Source of the DNA: Shinella zoogloeoides
GTDB lineage: Bacteria > Pseudomonadota > Alphaproteobacteria > Rhizobiales > Rhizobiaceae
Assembly: GCF_033705735.1 (NCBI RefSeq)
Contig: NZ_CP131131.1
Location: 806,001 to 870,000 of the forward strand
DNA: 64,000 nt
Direction of reading: 5' to 3'
Part shown: piece by piece, positions 53,491 through 61,771 of the stretch
How positions within the stretch are numbered: the stretch's first letter is position 1
Layout of the letters: the number at the start of each line of letters is the position of its first letter
Made by a program: the position numbers and the translations under genes
Notes under the pieces: generated by a model
What the model was told of the DNA's origin: nothing
The model's database searches: none
Seen by the model: only the letters and a program-made list of their open reading frames with translations

Positions 53491-54866
53491 GTTCCATCCG
53501 CCTCCGCCTCATCGTCATCCTTCTCGCCACGACCGGCGCCGTCTGGTGTTGTGCGGTGTTCTGGACCTATCTCAGCACGCAGCATCAGGTGGAACGCGTG
53601 CTCGACGCCAGGCTCACCGAGGCGGCGCGGATGGTCAGTTCGCTGATCACCGATCACCATATCGATGTCGCTGCCGCCGTGGAGGCCGCCACCGTTGGCG
53701 ATGTGCCGCCGGAATTCACGGTTGCGGAGGGGGATTACAACAGGCAGCTCTCCTGCCAGATCTGGTCGCTGCAGGGGCAGCTGGTCAGCCGTTCCGCCAG
53801 CGCGCCGGCGACCTCGCTGGCGGACCACGACAAGGGCTTTCGGGAGACGACCATAAAGGGCGAACGCTGGCGGGTCTATGCGGTGATCAATCCGACGCTC
53901 GGCGTGCGCGTCCTCGTCGGCGACAGCCTCGAAATGCGCGATCGGCTGGTGGGAGATGTCGTCAAGGGGCAACTGGTTCCGGCACTCGCCATCCTGCCGG
54001 TCCTTGCAGCCTTGCTGTGGCTCAGCGTCGACCGGGGGCTCGCGCCTCTCAACAGGATCGCGAGCGCGCTCTCCGGCCGTTCCGCCGACGAGCTTCATCC
54101 GGTCGGGGAGGCCGGCGCGCCGCGCGAGATCCGCCCGCTGCTGAGATCGCTCAACTCGCTTTTCGGCAGGGTCACGCAAGCGCGGGAGCGCGAAAGGACT
54201 TTCATCGCCTATGCCGCGCATGAATTGAAGACACCGCTCGCCGGTCTCAAGACCCAGGCCCAGGTCGCGCTCAGGAGCGATGATGCTGCTGTCCGTGAAA
54301 CCGCGCTCGGACATATTTCGACGAGCGTGGATCGCACCGGGCGCCTCGTCCGCCAGCTCATCGACATGGCCGCTGTCGATTCCGCAGAGGCCGATCGCGC
54401 GCGGGAAGCCATCGATGTCGCGGCGGCCATGCGTGAGGTTTCTGCCGATCTGGAAAACCTCGGTATCGCGCGGAACGTATCGGTCGACATCCACGCCGGC
54501 GTGACGGTTGGCCGGGCCAGTCTCAACCGCATGCTCCTGCATCTTGCGGTGAGAAACATCCTTGAAAATGCAATCCAGCATGCCCCGGCGGGCTCGCATG
54601 TCGACCTCATAGTCGAGCGCGATGGCACGAAGCTGCGGATCGAGGTCGTCGACCAGGGGGCGGGTATGACGCCGGCTCAATCGAGGCATCTCGTCGGGCG
54701 TTTCAACAGGGGCAGTCGTGGAGGCGAGGGAACCGGTCTCGGCCTTTCGATCGTTGAAATGGCAATCCAGAAGCTCGGCGGCGAACTTGCTTTCGATCAG
54801 CGTGCGAACGGCTTCGCCGTGCGGGTTTCCGTCCCCGCGGGCTGGCTGGCGGAACAGGCCCGGTGA
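53487..54866 (+). CDS. Sensor histidine kinase (QseC/PmrB-like)
   Basis: 459 residues. Two membrane helices (about 9-30 and 160-180) flank a periplasmic sensor domain of about 130 residues containing one Cys (RQLSCQIW). A HAMP segment follows, then the H-box FIAYAAHELKTPLAGL (His about residue 246) and the ATPase with N-box NILENAIQHAP, G1 DQGAGM and G2 GEGTGLGLSIV. It is the partner of the response regulator encoded just upstream. The signal is unknown; the genes around it suggest envelope redox or cell-wall stress. Confidence 0.95.
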   Translation: MSSIRLRLIVILLATTGAVWCCAVFWTYLSTQHQVERVLDARLTEAARMVSSLITDHHIDVAAAVEAATVGDVPPEFTVAEGDYNRQLSCQIWSLQGQLVSRSASAPATSLADHDKGFRETTIKGERWRVYAVINPTLGVRVLVGDSLEMRDRLVGDVVKGQLVPALAILPVLAALLWLSVDRGLAPLNRIASALSGRSADELHPVGEAGAPREIRPLLRSLNSLFGRVTQARERERTFIAYAAHELKTPLAGLKTQAQVALRSDDAAVRETALGHISTSVDRTGRLVRQLIDMAAVDSAEADRAREAIDVAAAMREVSADLENLGIARNVSVDIHAGVTVGRASLNRMLLHLAVRNILENAIQHAPAGSHVDLIVERDGTKLRIEVVDQGAGMTPAQSRHLVGRFNRGSRGGEGTGLGLSIVEMAIQKLGGELAFDQRANGFAVRVSVPAGWLAEQAR

Positions 54867-54870
54867 AGCC

Positions 54871-54913
54871 ATGGATCCCGGGATGGTGCGTGCTGCTCCA
54901 ACCCGGGACCCAT
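54871..54913. terminator. Imperfect hairpin between convergent kinase and aldehyde dehydrogenase genes
   Basis: ATGGATCCCGGGAT (54871-54884) pairs with AACCCGGGACCCAT (54900-54913), 12 of 14 positions complementary, with a 15-base loop. It sits in the 57-base gap between the two convergent stop codons. There is no T-run, so it would act as a weak bidirectional or factor-assisted end. Confidence 0.4.
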
Positions 54914-54923
54914 TATGCGGGCC

Positions 54924-56429
54924 TCAGTCGAGATTCACCCAGACCGATTTCGTCTGCGTGTACTGCGTCAGGGCTTCCAGGCATTTGTCGCGGCCGTTGC
55001 CGGTCTGCTTGTAGCCGCCCCAGATCGAGGTCATGTCGCCGTGGTCGAAGCAGTTGACCCAGACGACGCCGGCCTCGATGTCGCGGGCGAAGCGGTGTGC
55101 CTTGGAAATGTCGCGGGTCCAGACGGACGCGGCGAGACCATAGATGGAATCGTTGGCGATCTCGATGGCGTCGTCGATGCCCTCCACCGGAATGATCGCG
55201 GCGACCGGGCCGAAGATCTCCTCGCGGGCGATGCGCATGCCGTTGTCGACGCCCGTGAACAAGGTCGGCTCGACGAAGGCGCCTTTCGGGGATGAGGCGA
55301 GCGTGCCGCCGCCGAAGCGCAGCGCCGCCCCTTCCTTGCGGCCGATGTCGATGTAGCTCAACACGCGCTGCTGGTGCGAGGCGGTGACGAGTGGGCCGAT
55401 GGTCGTTGCGGGATCGAGCGGATCGCCGAGCACGAAGTTTTCCCGCGTGCGGGCCGTGAAGCGCTCGACGAAGTCGTCGTGGATGCGCTTTTCCACGAGG
55501 ATGCGCGAGCCCGCATTGCAGACCTCGCCCTGGTTGCCGTAGATGCCGTTGACGGCATAGGTGACGGCGGTGTCGAGGTCGTCATAATCGCCGAGGACGA
55601 TCTGGGGTGTCTTGCCGCCGCACTCGGTCGAGACGCGCTTCATGTTCGACTGGCCGGCATAGATCATCAGCAGCTTGCCGACCTCGGTGGAGCCGGTGAA
55701 GCCGATCTTGTCGACGTCGTTGTGCAGCGCCAGCGCCTTGCCGGCTTCCTCGCCAAGACCGTGCACCACGTTGAAGACGCCCGCCGGGCCGCCCGCCTCG
55801 ATGAAGAGTTCGGCGAGCAGGTTGGCCGAGAGCGGCGATTGCTCGGCCGGTTTCAGCACGACGGAATTGCCCGTCGCCAGCGCCGGGCCGAGCTTCCAGG
55901 CGGCCATCATCAGGGGATAGTTCCACGGCACGATGAGGCCGACGACGCCGAGCGGCTGGCGCAGGATGTAGTGCAGGGCATTGGCCGCCGTCGCCGTCAC
56001 CGCGCCCTCGATCTTGTCGATTGTCTCGGCGAAGAACTTCAGCGACGTGACGGAGCCGGGAATGTCGATGTTCATCATGTCCATGACCGGCTTGCCCATG
56101 TCGAGGCTGTCGAGCACGGCGAATTCCTCCGCATGCGCCTCGATGAGGGTGGAGAATTTTTCCAGCACGGCCATGCGGGCGCGCGGGTCCATGCGCGACC
56201 AGGCGCCGGAGCGGTAGGCCTTGCGGGCTACGGCGACGGCGCGGTCGATCTCCGCCGCCCCGCCGCGCGCCACCTCGGCGATGGTCGCCCCGGTCGCGGG
56301 ATTGATCGTCGGATAGGTCCGGCCGTCGGCGGAGGCGACATAGGCCCCGTCGATGAAGTGCTGTGTGCGGAATTTCAGGCCGCTTGCCTTGCTGCGCCAG
56401 AAATCGAGCGTGTAGGTCGAGGCATCCAT
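54924..56429 (-). CDS. Aldehyde dehydrogenase, PuuC/KauB-like
   Basis: NAD(P)+-dependent dehydrogenase of 501 residues, likely oxidising an aminoaldehyde from polyamine breakdown. IVPWNYPLMMAAWKLGPALATGN is the cofactor and Asn region; GFTGSTEVGK the Rossmann loop; STECGGKTPQIV contains the general-base Glu; and NQGEVCNAGSR the catalytic Cys (about 302). The start at 56429 follows AGGGAGAAC; an ATG six codons earlier is less likely. It lies 21 bases behind an ABC permease of the polyamine type, which points to 4-aminobutyraldehyde or gamma-glutamyl analogues as substrate. Confidence 0.92.
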   Translation of the reverse strand: MDASTYTLDFWRSKASGLKFRTQHFIDGAYVASADGRTYPTINPATGATIAEVARGGAAEIDRAVAVARKAYRSGAWSRMDPRARMAVLEKFSTLIEAHAEEFAVLDSLDMGKPVMDMMNIDIPGSVTSLKFFAETIDKIEGAVTATAANALHYILRQPLGVVGLIVPWNYPLMMAAWKLGPALATGNSVVLKPAEQSPLSANLLAELFIEAGGPAGVFNVVHGLGEEAGKALALHNDVDKIGFTGSTEVGKLLMIYAGQSNMKRVSTECGGKTPQIVLGDYDDLDTAVTYAVNGIYGNQGEVCNAGSRILVEKRIHDDFVERFTARTRENFVLGDPLDPATTIGPLVTASHQQRVLSYIDIGRKEGAALRFGGGTLASSPKGAFVEPTLFTGVDNGMRIAREEIFGPVAAIIPVEGIDDAIEIANDSIYGLAASVWTRDISKAHRFARDIEAGVVWVNCFDHGDMTSIWGGYKQTGNGRDKCLEALTQYTQTKSVWVNLD

Positions 56430-56450
56430 GCTTGTTCTCCCTTCCATGGA

Positions 56451-57239
56451 TCAGGATTGGTCGCGGTCGCGCAGGAGCGTGACCGAGAGGACGATGAGGA
56501 CGAAGGACACGGCGACGATCACCGTGCCGATGGCATTGATTTCGGGCGTGATGCCGCGCCGGAGCGTCGAATAAATGTAGATCGGCAGCGTCACCTCGCG
56601 GCCCGTCAGGAAATAGGTGACGGGGATTTCGTCGAAGGACAGTGTGAAGCAGAGCAGCGCCGAGCCGAGGATGGCGCTGCGGATGCCCGGCAGCGTGACA
56701 TGGCGGAAGGTCTCGAAGGGCGTCGCGCCGAGATCGGCGGAGGCTTCGAACTGGCGGCGGTTGATCTTGGCGAGGCGCGCCATGACCTGAGAGACGACGA
56801 CGCCGAGCAGCGCCGTCGCGTGGCCGATCACCACCGCCGTCAGGCTCTGCGGAATGCCGATCTGCTTGTAGAAGTTCAGCATGGCGATGCCGGTGACGAT
56901 GCCGGGCAGGCTGAGGGGCAGGAGGATGACGTTCTGGAACAGCCGCTTGCCGGGAAAGTCGTAGCGGTCGAGCGCGAGCGCCGCCGTCACGCCGATGACG
57001 ACGGAGAGCGCCGTCGCGAAGAGCGCGACCCACAGGCTGTTGGCGAGCGCCCGCAGCATCTGGCCGTTGGCGAGGAAGGCCTCGTACCAGTGCAGCGTGA
57101 AACCGGCGAGGGGGAAGGACGTCACCTTGCTGTCGTTGAAGGAGAACATCACGAGGATGACGATCGGCAGGTAGAGGAAGGCGAGCACGCCGAGGCTGAC
57201 GCCCACCATGCCCTTCTGCCACCATCTCAAGCGCAGCAT
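56451..57239 (-). CDS. ABC transporter permease (PotC/PotI-like)
   Basis: Inner-membrane permease of 262 residues with six predicted membrane segments and the EAA loop EASADLGATPFETFRHVTLP. The N-terminal FLYLPIVILVMFSFNDS and later LSFDEIPVTYFLTG are typical of the second permease of spermidine/putrescine importers. It begins 9 bases after the PotB-like gene ends. Confidence 0.93.
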   Translation of the reverse strand: MLRLRWWQKGMVGVSLGVLAFLYLPIVILVMFSFNDSKVTSFPLAGFTLHWYEAFLANGQMLRALANSLWVALFATALSVVIGVTAALALDRYDFPGKRLFQNVILLPLSLPGIVTGIAMLNFYKQIGIPQSLTAVVIGHATALLGVVVSQVMARLAKINRRQFEASADLGATPFETFRHVTLPGIRSAILGSALLCFTLSFDEIPVTYFLTGREVTLPIYIYSTLRRGITPEINAIGTVIVAVSFVLIVLSVTLLRDRDQS

Positions 57240-57248
57240 GGCGGCCTC

Positions 57249-58118
57249 CTAGGAAAGATCGACCCGGCCGGCCCGGTCGAGGCGGCTGGAGAGTTGCAGG
57301 AGGATCAGCACCAGCGCGAGCACGAGCGTCGCGAGCGCGGAACCGAGCGGCCAGTTGAGTGCGGCGCCGAATTGCGTCTGCAAAAGGTTCGCCACCATCG
57401 TCCCGTCCGGCCCGCCGACGAGCACGGGCGCGACGAAATCGCCGAAGGACAGGCAGAAGGTCATGGTCGCGCCGGCGACGACACCGCCGAGCGACAGCGG
57501 GAATATCACCCTCCAGAAAGTCATGAACGGGCCGACGCCGAGGTCTTCCGAGGCTTCGATCAGGCGGCGCGGAATGTTGTCGAGCACCGCGAAGAGCGGC
57601 ATGACCATGAAGGGCACGAAGATATAGACCAGCGTCACCACCATGGCGGTCTGGTTGTAGAGGAAGATGTCGAGCGGCGCCGAGACGATGCCGGTGGAGA
57701 CCAGCAGCGAGTTCAGCGCGCCGTCCGTGCCGAGGATGATCTTCCACGTATAGGCGCGCAGCAGGTAGGACACCCAGAGCGGCACGATCACCGACATGTA
57801 GAGAAGGTTGCGCAGCGCGCGCGAGCGGACGGTGAAGACGAGGAAATAGGCGAGCGGATAGCCGAGCAGCAGCGAGCAGAGCGTGACGGAAGCGGCGATC
57901 TTCAGCGTGCGCAGGATGACGGTCGTATATTGCGGGTCGGCGGCGATCTGCGCGTAGTTGCCGAACTGGAAATCCGGATAGAACAGCGGGAACTGCCGAG
58001 ACCAGAAGCCCACCGAGATCATGATCGCATAGGGCACGACCATCAGCAGCAGCACCCAGAAGAGCGGCAGCGAGAACAGGGCGGCAAAGCCGGGGAAAGT
58101 GCGGCGGGTGAGGTTCAT
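57249..58118 (-). CDS. ABC transporter permease (PotB/PotH-like)
   Basis: Inner-membrane permease of 289 residues. The EAA loop is EASEDLGVGPFMTFWRVIFP, and CLSFGDFVAPVLVGG is the segment conserved in the first permease of polyamine-type importers. An N-terminal helix and a periplasmic stretch with FYPDFQFGNYAQI precede the core, also typical. It overlaps the ATPase gene by 4 bases and precedes the PotC-like gene by 9. Confidence 0.93.
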   Translation of the reverse strand: MNLTRRTFPGFAALFSLPLFWVLLLMVVPYAIMISVGFWSRQFPLFYPDFQFGNYAQIAADPQYTTVILRTLKIAASVTLCSLLLGYPLAYFLVFTVRSRALRNLLYMSVIVPLWVSYLLRAYTWKIILGTDGALNSLLVSTGIVSAPLDIFLYNQTAMVVTLVYIFVPFMVMPLFAVLDNIPRRLIEASEDLGVGPFMTFWRVIFPLSLGGVVAGATMTFCLSFGDFVAPVLVGGPDGTMVANLLQTQFGAALNWPLGSALATLVLALVLILLQLSSRLDRAGRVDLS

Positions 58119-59206
58119 CGCCCACCCTCCGCTTCGAAGAGCAACACGTCGGCGGGGTCGATGCCGATCGTCACGCGATCACCGGGTGCAAGCTCCGCCG
58201 GGGCGGCCGTGCGTGGAAGCTCCGCGAAGATCGGCCTTTCGGCCCCTTCGGGCATGAGCTCGACCCGCAGCCGGTCGCCGTGGAACAGGCGCTCCATCAC
58301 GGTGCAGGCGAGCGTATTTTCCGCCCCGGCCGCCGTGACATGCAGGTGCTCGGCGCGGAGGCCGAGGCTGGCATGGCGGCCGGCGGCAAGGCTGGCGGCC
58401 TCGCCGCGCCGGCTGTGCAGCACCTGACCGCCCGCAAGCCGGAAAGCGCCGCCGCCGAGGGCCTCGGCATCCGCCAGGTTCGCGCCGCCGATGAAGTCAG
58501 CGACATAGGGGCTGGCGGGACGATCGTAGAGGTCCGTCGGCGAGCCGACTTGCGCGATGCGGCCCTCTTTCATGACTACGATGCGGTCGGAGAGGGCCAG
58601 CGCCTCGTTCTGGTCGTGCGTGACCATGAGGAAAGTGATGCCGAGCTCGCGGTGCAGGCGCTTCAGCTCCACCTGCATGCCTTCGCGCAATTTCACGTCG
58701 AGCGCCGAAAGCGGCTCGTCGAGCAGCAGCACGCGCGGGCGGCGGACGATGGCGCGTGCCATCGCCACGCGCTGGCGCTGGCCGCCCGAGAGGGCGCCGG
58801 GCCGCATGCCGGCCTTGCCCTCCAGCCCGACCATGGTCAGCGCCTCGGCGACGCGCCTGTCCTGCTCGGCCTTCGCCACGCGGCCGGATTTCACCGAAAG
58901 GCCGTAGCCGATATTCTCCGCCACGCTCATATGCGGAAACAGCGCATAGTCCTGGAAGACCGTGTTGACCGGCCGGCGATAGGGCGGGCTGTCCGTCACG
59001 TCCTGGCCGGCAATGGCGATGCGGCCGGCGCTCGCCTGCTCGAAGCCGCCGATCAGCCTGAGCGTCGTCGTCTTGCCGCAGCCCGAGGGGCCGAGCAGGG
59101 TCACGAACTCGCCCTCGGCAATCGCAAGGTCGGTCTCCTGGAGGGCGAGGAATGCGCCATATCGTTTCGCAACGCCGTCGAGCGTTACAATCGGGTTGGA
59201 GGTCAT
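58115..59206 (-). CDS. ABC transporter ATP-binding protein (PotA/PotG-like)
   Basis: 363 residues from the ATG at 59206 (GGGGAT upstream). Walker A GPSGCGKTT, Q-loop FQDYALFPH, signature LSGGQRQR, Walker B LLLDEPLSALD, switch His in MVTHDQNEAL. A C-terminal TOBE domain (about 270-350) follows as in PotA. An open frame extends 48 codons upstream across the hairpin and is not coding. It powers the two permeases encoded directly after it. Confidence 0.94.
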   Translation of the reverse strand: MTSNPIVTLDGVAKRYGAFLALQETDLAIAEGEFVTLLGPSGCGKTTTLRLIGGFEQASAGRIAIAGQDVTDSPPYRRPVNTVFQDYALFPHMSVAENIGYGLSVKSGRVAKAEQDRRVAEALTMVGLEGKAGMRPGALSGGQRQRVAMARAIVRRPRVLLLDEPLSALDVKLREGMQVELKRLHRELGITFLMVTHDQNEALALSDRIVVMKEGRIAQVGSPTDLYDRPASPYVADFIGGANLADAEALGGGAFRLAGGQVLHSRRGEAASLAAGRHASLGLRAEHLHVTAAGAENTLACTVMERLFHGDRLRVELMPEGAERPIFAELPRTAAPAELAPGDRVTIGIDPADVLLFEAEGGR

Positions 59207-59244
59207 CGGATCCCCGTGTCTGTTGAAATGTCTCGCGTGGGTGT

Positions 59245-59275
59245 CGGGAAGCGCCGCCTTGCGGGGCGCTTCCCG
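59245..59275 (-). other. Intercistronic hairpin between binding-protein and ATPase genes
   Basis: CGGGAAGCGCC (59245-59255) and GGCGCTTCCCG (59265-59275) form a perfect 11-bp stem with a 9-base loop, starting 9 bases after the binding-protein stop codon in the direction of transcription. No T-run follows. It is the third case in this window of a strong stem directly after a binding-protein gene. Confidence 0.7.
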
Positions 59276-59283
59276 CCGGGGCC

Positions 59284-60342
59284 TTACGGCGCGGCCTTCA
59301 CGGCGTTCCAGGTTTCCAGATACTTGTCGAGGCGGACGGGCTGCTGCCACATGACGAGGCTCTTGACGAACTCGACATTGTCGACCTGGCGATCCTTCTT
59401 CATCTGGTCATCCATGCAGCCCTGCACGGCCTTCGGATTGACCGGGAAATAGCCGGTGGACTGGGCGACGCCGCACTGGCCCTCGGGCGACTGCATGAAG
59501 CTCATGAACTTGTAGGCGCATTCCTCGTTCGGGGAGTCCTTCACCAGCATCATGGAGTCCATCCAGCCCTCGGCCTTTTCCTTCGGCGTGAACTCGACGA
59601 CCTCGAAGCCCTTCTTGAGGTTGTTGACGTCCTTGCTGGTCAGGCCCGTCCACGCGTTGGAGACATAGACCTCCTGGTTGGCCATCAGCTCCGTCAGCTC
59701 GCCCGCCGAGGCCCAGTATTTGCGGATCAGCGCCTTCTGCTCGATGAGCTTGGCCTTCACGGCTTCCAGCTGCTCGTCCGTAAGGTCGAAGATGTTGTCG
59801 TAGCCGAGATAGCGCGCCGTCCAGTAGAGCGCCGACTTGTCGTCCCAGAGCGAGACCTTGCCCTTGAGCGCGGGATCGAACAGGACGGAGATGGAATCCG
59901 GCTTGGTGGCCAGCTTGTCGGGGCGGTAGATCAGCGAGACGGAGCCCCAGATCAGCGGCACGGCCCAGGTCTCGCCATCGGCCACCACGTCGCTCTGCTT
60001 GGAGAATTCCGGATAGATGCCGTCGAAGCCTTCCACCCTGGCCGTGTCGATCGGCGCGACGAAGCCGGCCTGCCGCATCATCGGCACGGTATCGAGCGAG
60101 GGGCTGATGATGTCGTAGACGCCGCCGCCGGCGGCGAGCTTGGCGGCGAAGTCGTCGTTCGAGCCGACATAGGAGGCCGTCACCTTGCAGTCCGAGGCGG
60201 CCTCGAACTTGGAGATGAAGCCGTCAACCGCATAACCCTCCCAGGTCAGGTAGTTGAGCTCGCCGGCCTTCGCGACGAGGGTCTGTGGGATGAGGCTTGC
60301 GGCGGCAAGGGCGAGAATTGCGGATCTGCGCAGTAGAGACAT
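59284..60342 (-). CDS. Polyamine-type ABC transporter substrate-binding protein (PotD/PotF-like)
   Basis: Periplasmic binding protein of 352 residues with a signal peptide (LRRSAILALAAASLIPQTLVAKA). The mature start ELNYLTWEGYAVDGFISKFE and the segments AGGGVYDIISPSLD and VPLIWGSVSLIYRPD match spermidine/putrescine binding proteins, with Trp and acidic residues expected to line the amine site. Several cysteines (DCKV, EECAYK, GQCGVAQ, GCMDD) are present, more than usual. It is the first transporter gene, 28 bases after the AAA+ regulator gene. Confidence 0.91.
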   Translation of the reverse strand: MSLLRRSAILALAAASLIPQTLVAKAGELNYLTWEGYAVDGFISKFEAASDCKVTASYVGSNDDFAAKLAAGGGVYDIISPSLDTVPMMRQAGFVAPIDTARVEGFDGIYPEFSKQSDVVADGETWAVPLIWGSVSLIYRPDKLATKPDSISVLFDPALKGKVSLWDDKSALYWTARYLGYDNIFDLTDEQLEAVKAKLIEQKALIRKYWASAGELTELMANQEVYVSNAWTGLTSKDVNNLKKGFEVVEFTPKEKAEGWMDSMMLVKDSPNEECAYKFMSFMQSPEGQCGVAQSTGYFPVNPKAVQGCMDDQMKKDRQVDNVEFVKSLVMWQQPVRLDKYLETWNAVKAAP

Positions 60343-60370
60343 GTTTGTTCCCCTTCATGTCTTTGGTTGG

Positions 60371-61771
60371 TCATTTCGCCCGCTTTGTCTTTCGGACGAG
60401 GGTGGCGATATCGATTCCGAGCGCCTTGGCGGCGCCTCTCTTGCTTCCATGCTCTGCGATGGATTTTTCCAGGACCCAGCTTTCGAAGGCCTGCATCAGG
60501 TCCCGGAAGCTCTGCGGCGATGTCTCCCCATCGCCGACCGGGCGGGCAGGGGCAGGCCGTGACGAAGCCCCCTCGGCGACGATGAAATGCTCGGCGAGCG
60601 CCATGTCCTCGGCGCTCGCCGCGGCGCGCTCGAGGATATTCGTCAGCTCCCGCACATTGCCGGGAAAGGCATGGGCGGAAAGCTGTTTGGTGAAGGCCGC
60701 GGAAAGCTGCAGCGTCGGCGTACGGCCGGCATTGAGCCGCCGCAGCACGTTCTCGGTCAGCGCGGCGACCAGTTCCGGCTGGTCCCGCAGCGCCGGCAGC
60801 TCCAGCGTCACGACGGCGATGCGGTAATAGAGGTCGCGGCGGAAGGCGCCGCTCCCGATCAGGTCCGGCAGGTCGGCATTGGTGGCGGTGACGAGGCTGA
60901 TGCGCGCCTTGCGCCGCTGCATCGAGCCGAGGCGGCTGAAAGTCTGGCTTTCGAGAAAGGCGACGAGCTTCATCTGCGAGACGGGCGAAAGATCCGTCAC
61001 CTGGTCGAGGAAGAGCGTGCCGCCATCGGCCGCCTCCACGAAGCCGAGCTTGCCGCGCGTCGAGGTGTCAAGCGCCGAGCCCGGCTCGATGCCGAACATC
61101 TCCGCGTCGAACTGCGCGTCGCTCAGCATGCCGCAATTGACGTGGACGAAGGGCGGCGCATCGGAGGCGCCGGCCTTGCCGATGAAGCGGGCAAGCTCTG
61201 TCTTGCCCGTGCCGGTCTCGCCGGTCAGGAGCACGGCGCTGCCGCGCTCGATGGCGGTCGCGGCCCGGCGCGCAATGGTGCCGAGGCGCAGCGTGAGCAC
61301 GGGGCCGCCGCCGCCGGCTGCCGGCAGGGGCTCAGCCTCGAAGCGGAAATGATCGCTGCGCTCGTAGCCGCGGCTGTGCCGCCCGGTCTCGCGCATCGTC
61401 AGCAGCGCGCCATAGGCGCCGCCGTCGGGCGTGCGCAGGATGCCGATGGAGGCGGTGACGTTGCGCTGCGAATTGAGCGTGCCGGAAACCTCGGTACGCT
61501 TGAGCTGCCGCAGGGCGCTCGCGAGCTTCTGGACGAGGGGGCCGGCCGTCTTGGCGTGTTTCGCCAGGTCCGAGCCGACGAGGTCGCCGCGCGCGAGATT
61601 CAGCAGCAGTTCGAGCTTGCCGTTGACCAGCTTGATGGTGCCGTCCGTCTCCAGCAGCGCCACGCCATCGGGGAAGGCTTCGAGGAAGGCGCCGAACTGC
61701 GGCTCGTCGATGAAGGAGGGACGCAGGCGCCGCTGGCCGGATGTGGTGAGGTCGTTGGCGTAGAATTTCAT
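60371..61771 (-). CDS. Sigma-54-activator-like AAA+ regulator without GAFTGA
   Basis: 466 residues: PAS domain (about 25-130), AAA+ domain (about 165-385) and a Fis-type HTH at the C-terminus (AKALGIDIATLVRK). Walker A is LLTGETGTGKTELA, the Arg-finger region is RRDLYYRIAVVTLELPALR and sensor II is FPGNVREL. The GAFTGA loop that contacts sigma-54 is absent (EPGSALDTSTRGKLGF in its place), and Walker B reads GGTLFLDQ instead of GGTLFLDE. It therefore probably acts as a TyrR-like regulator with RNA polymerase sigma-70, perhaps non-hydrolysing. It overlaps the PAS gene by 4 bases. Confidence 0.85.
   Translation of the reverse strand: MKFYANDLTTSGQRRLRPSFIDEPQFGAFLEAFPDGVALLETDGTIKLVNGKLELLLNLARGDLVGSDLAKHAKTAGPLVQKLASALRQLKRTEVSGTLNSQRNVTASIGILRTPDGGAYGALLTMRETGRHSRGYERSDHFRFEAEPLPAAGGGGPVLTLRLGTIARRAATAIERGSAVLLTGETGTGKTELARFIGKAGASDAPPFVHVNCGMLSDAQFDAEMFGIEPGSALDTSTRGKLGFVEAADGGTLFLDQVTDLSPVSQMKLVAFLESQTFSRLGSMQRRKARISLVTATNADLPDLIGSGAFRRDLYYRIAVVTLELPALRDQPELVAALTENVLRRLNAGRTPTLQLSAAFTKQLSAHAFPGNVRELTNILERAAASAEDMALAEHFIVAEGASSRPAPARPVGDGETSPQSFRDLMQAFESWVLEKSIAEHGSKRGAAKALGIDIATLVRKTKRAK

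Noticed and set aside
55374..58427. 1017-codon plus-strand frame opposite the aldehyde dehydrogenase and permease genes
   Set aside because: It is an antisense shadow; composition is extreme and the minus-strand genes have clear motifs.
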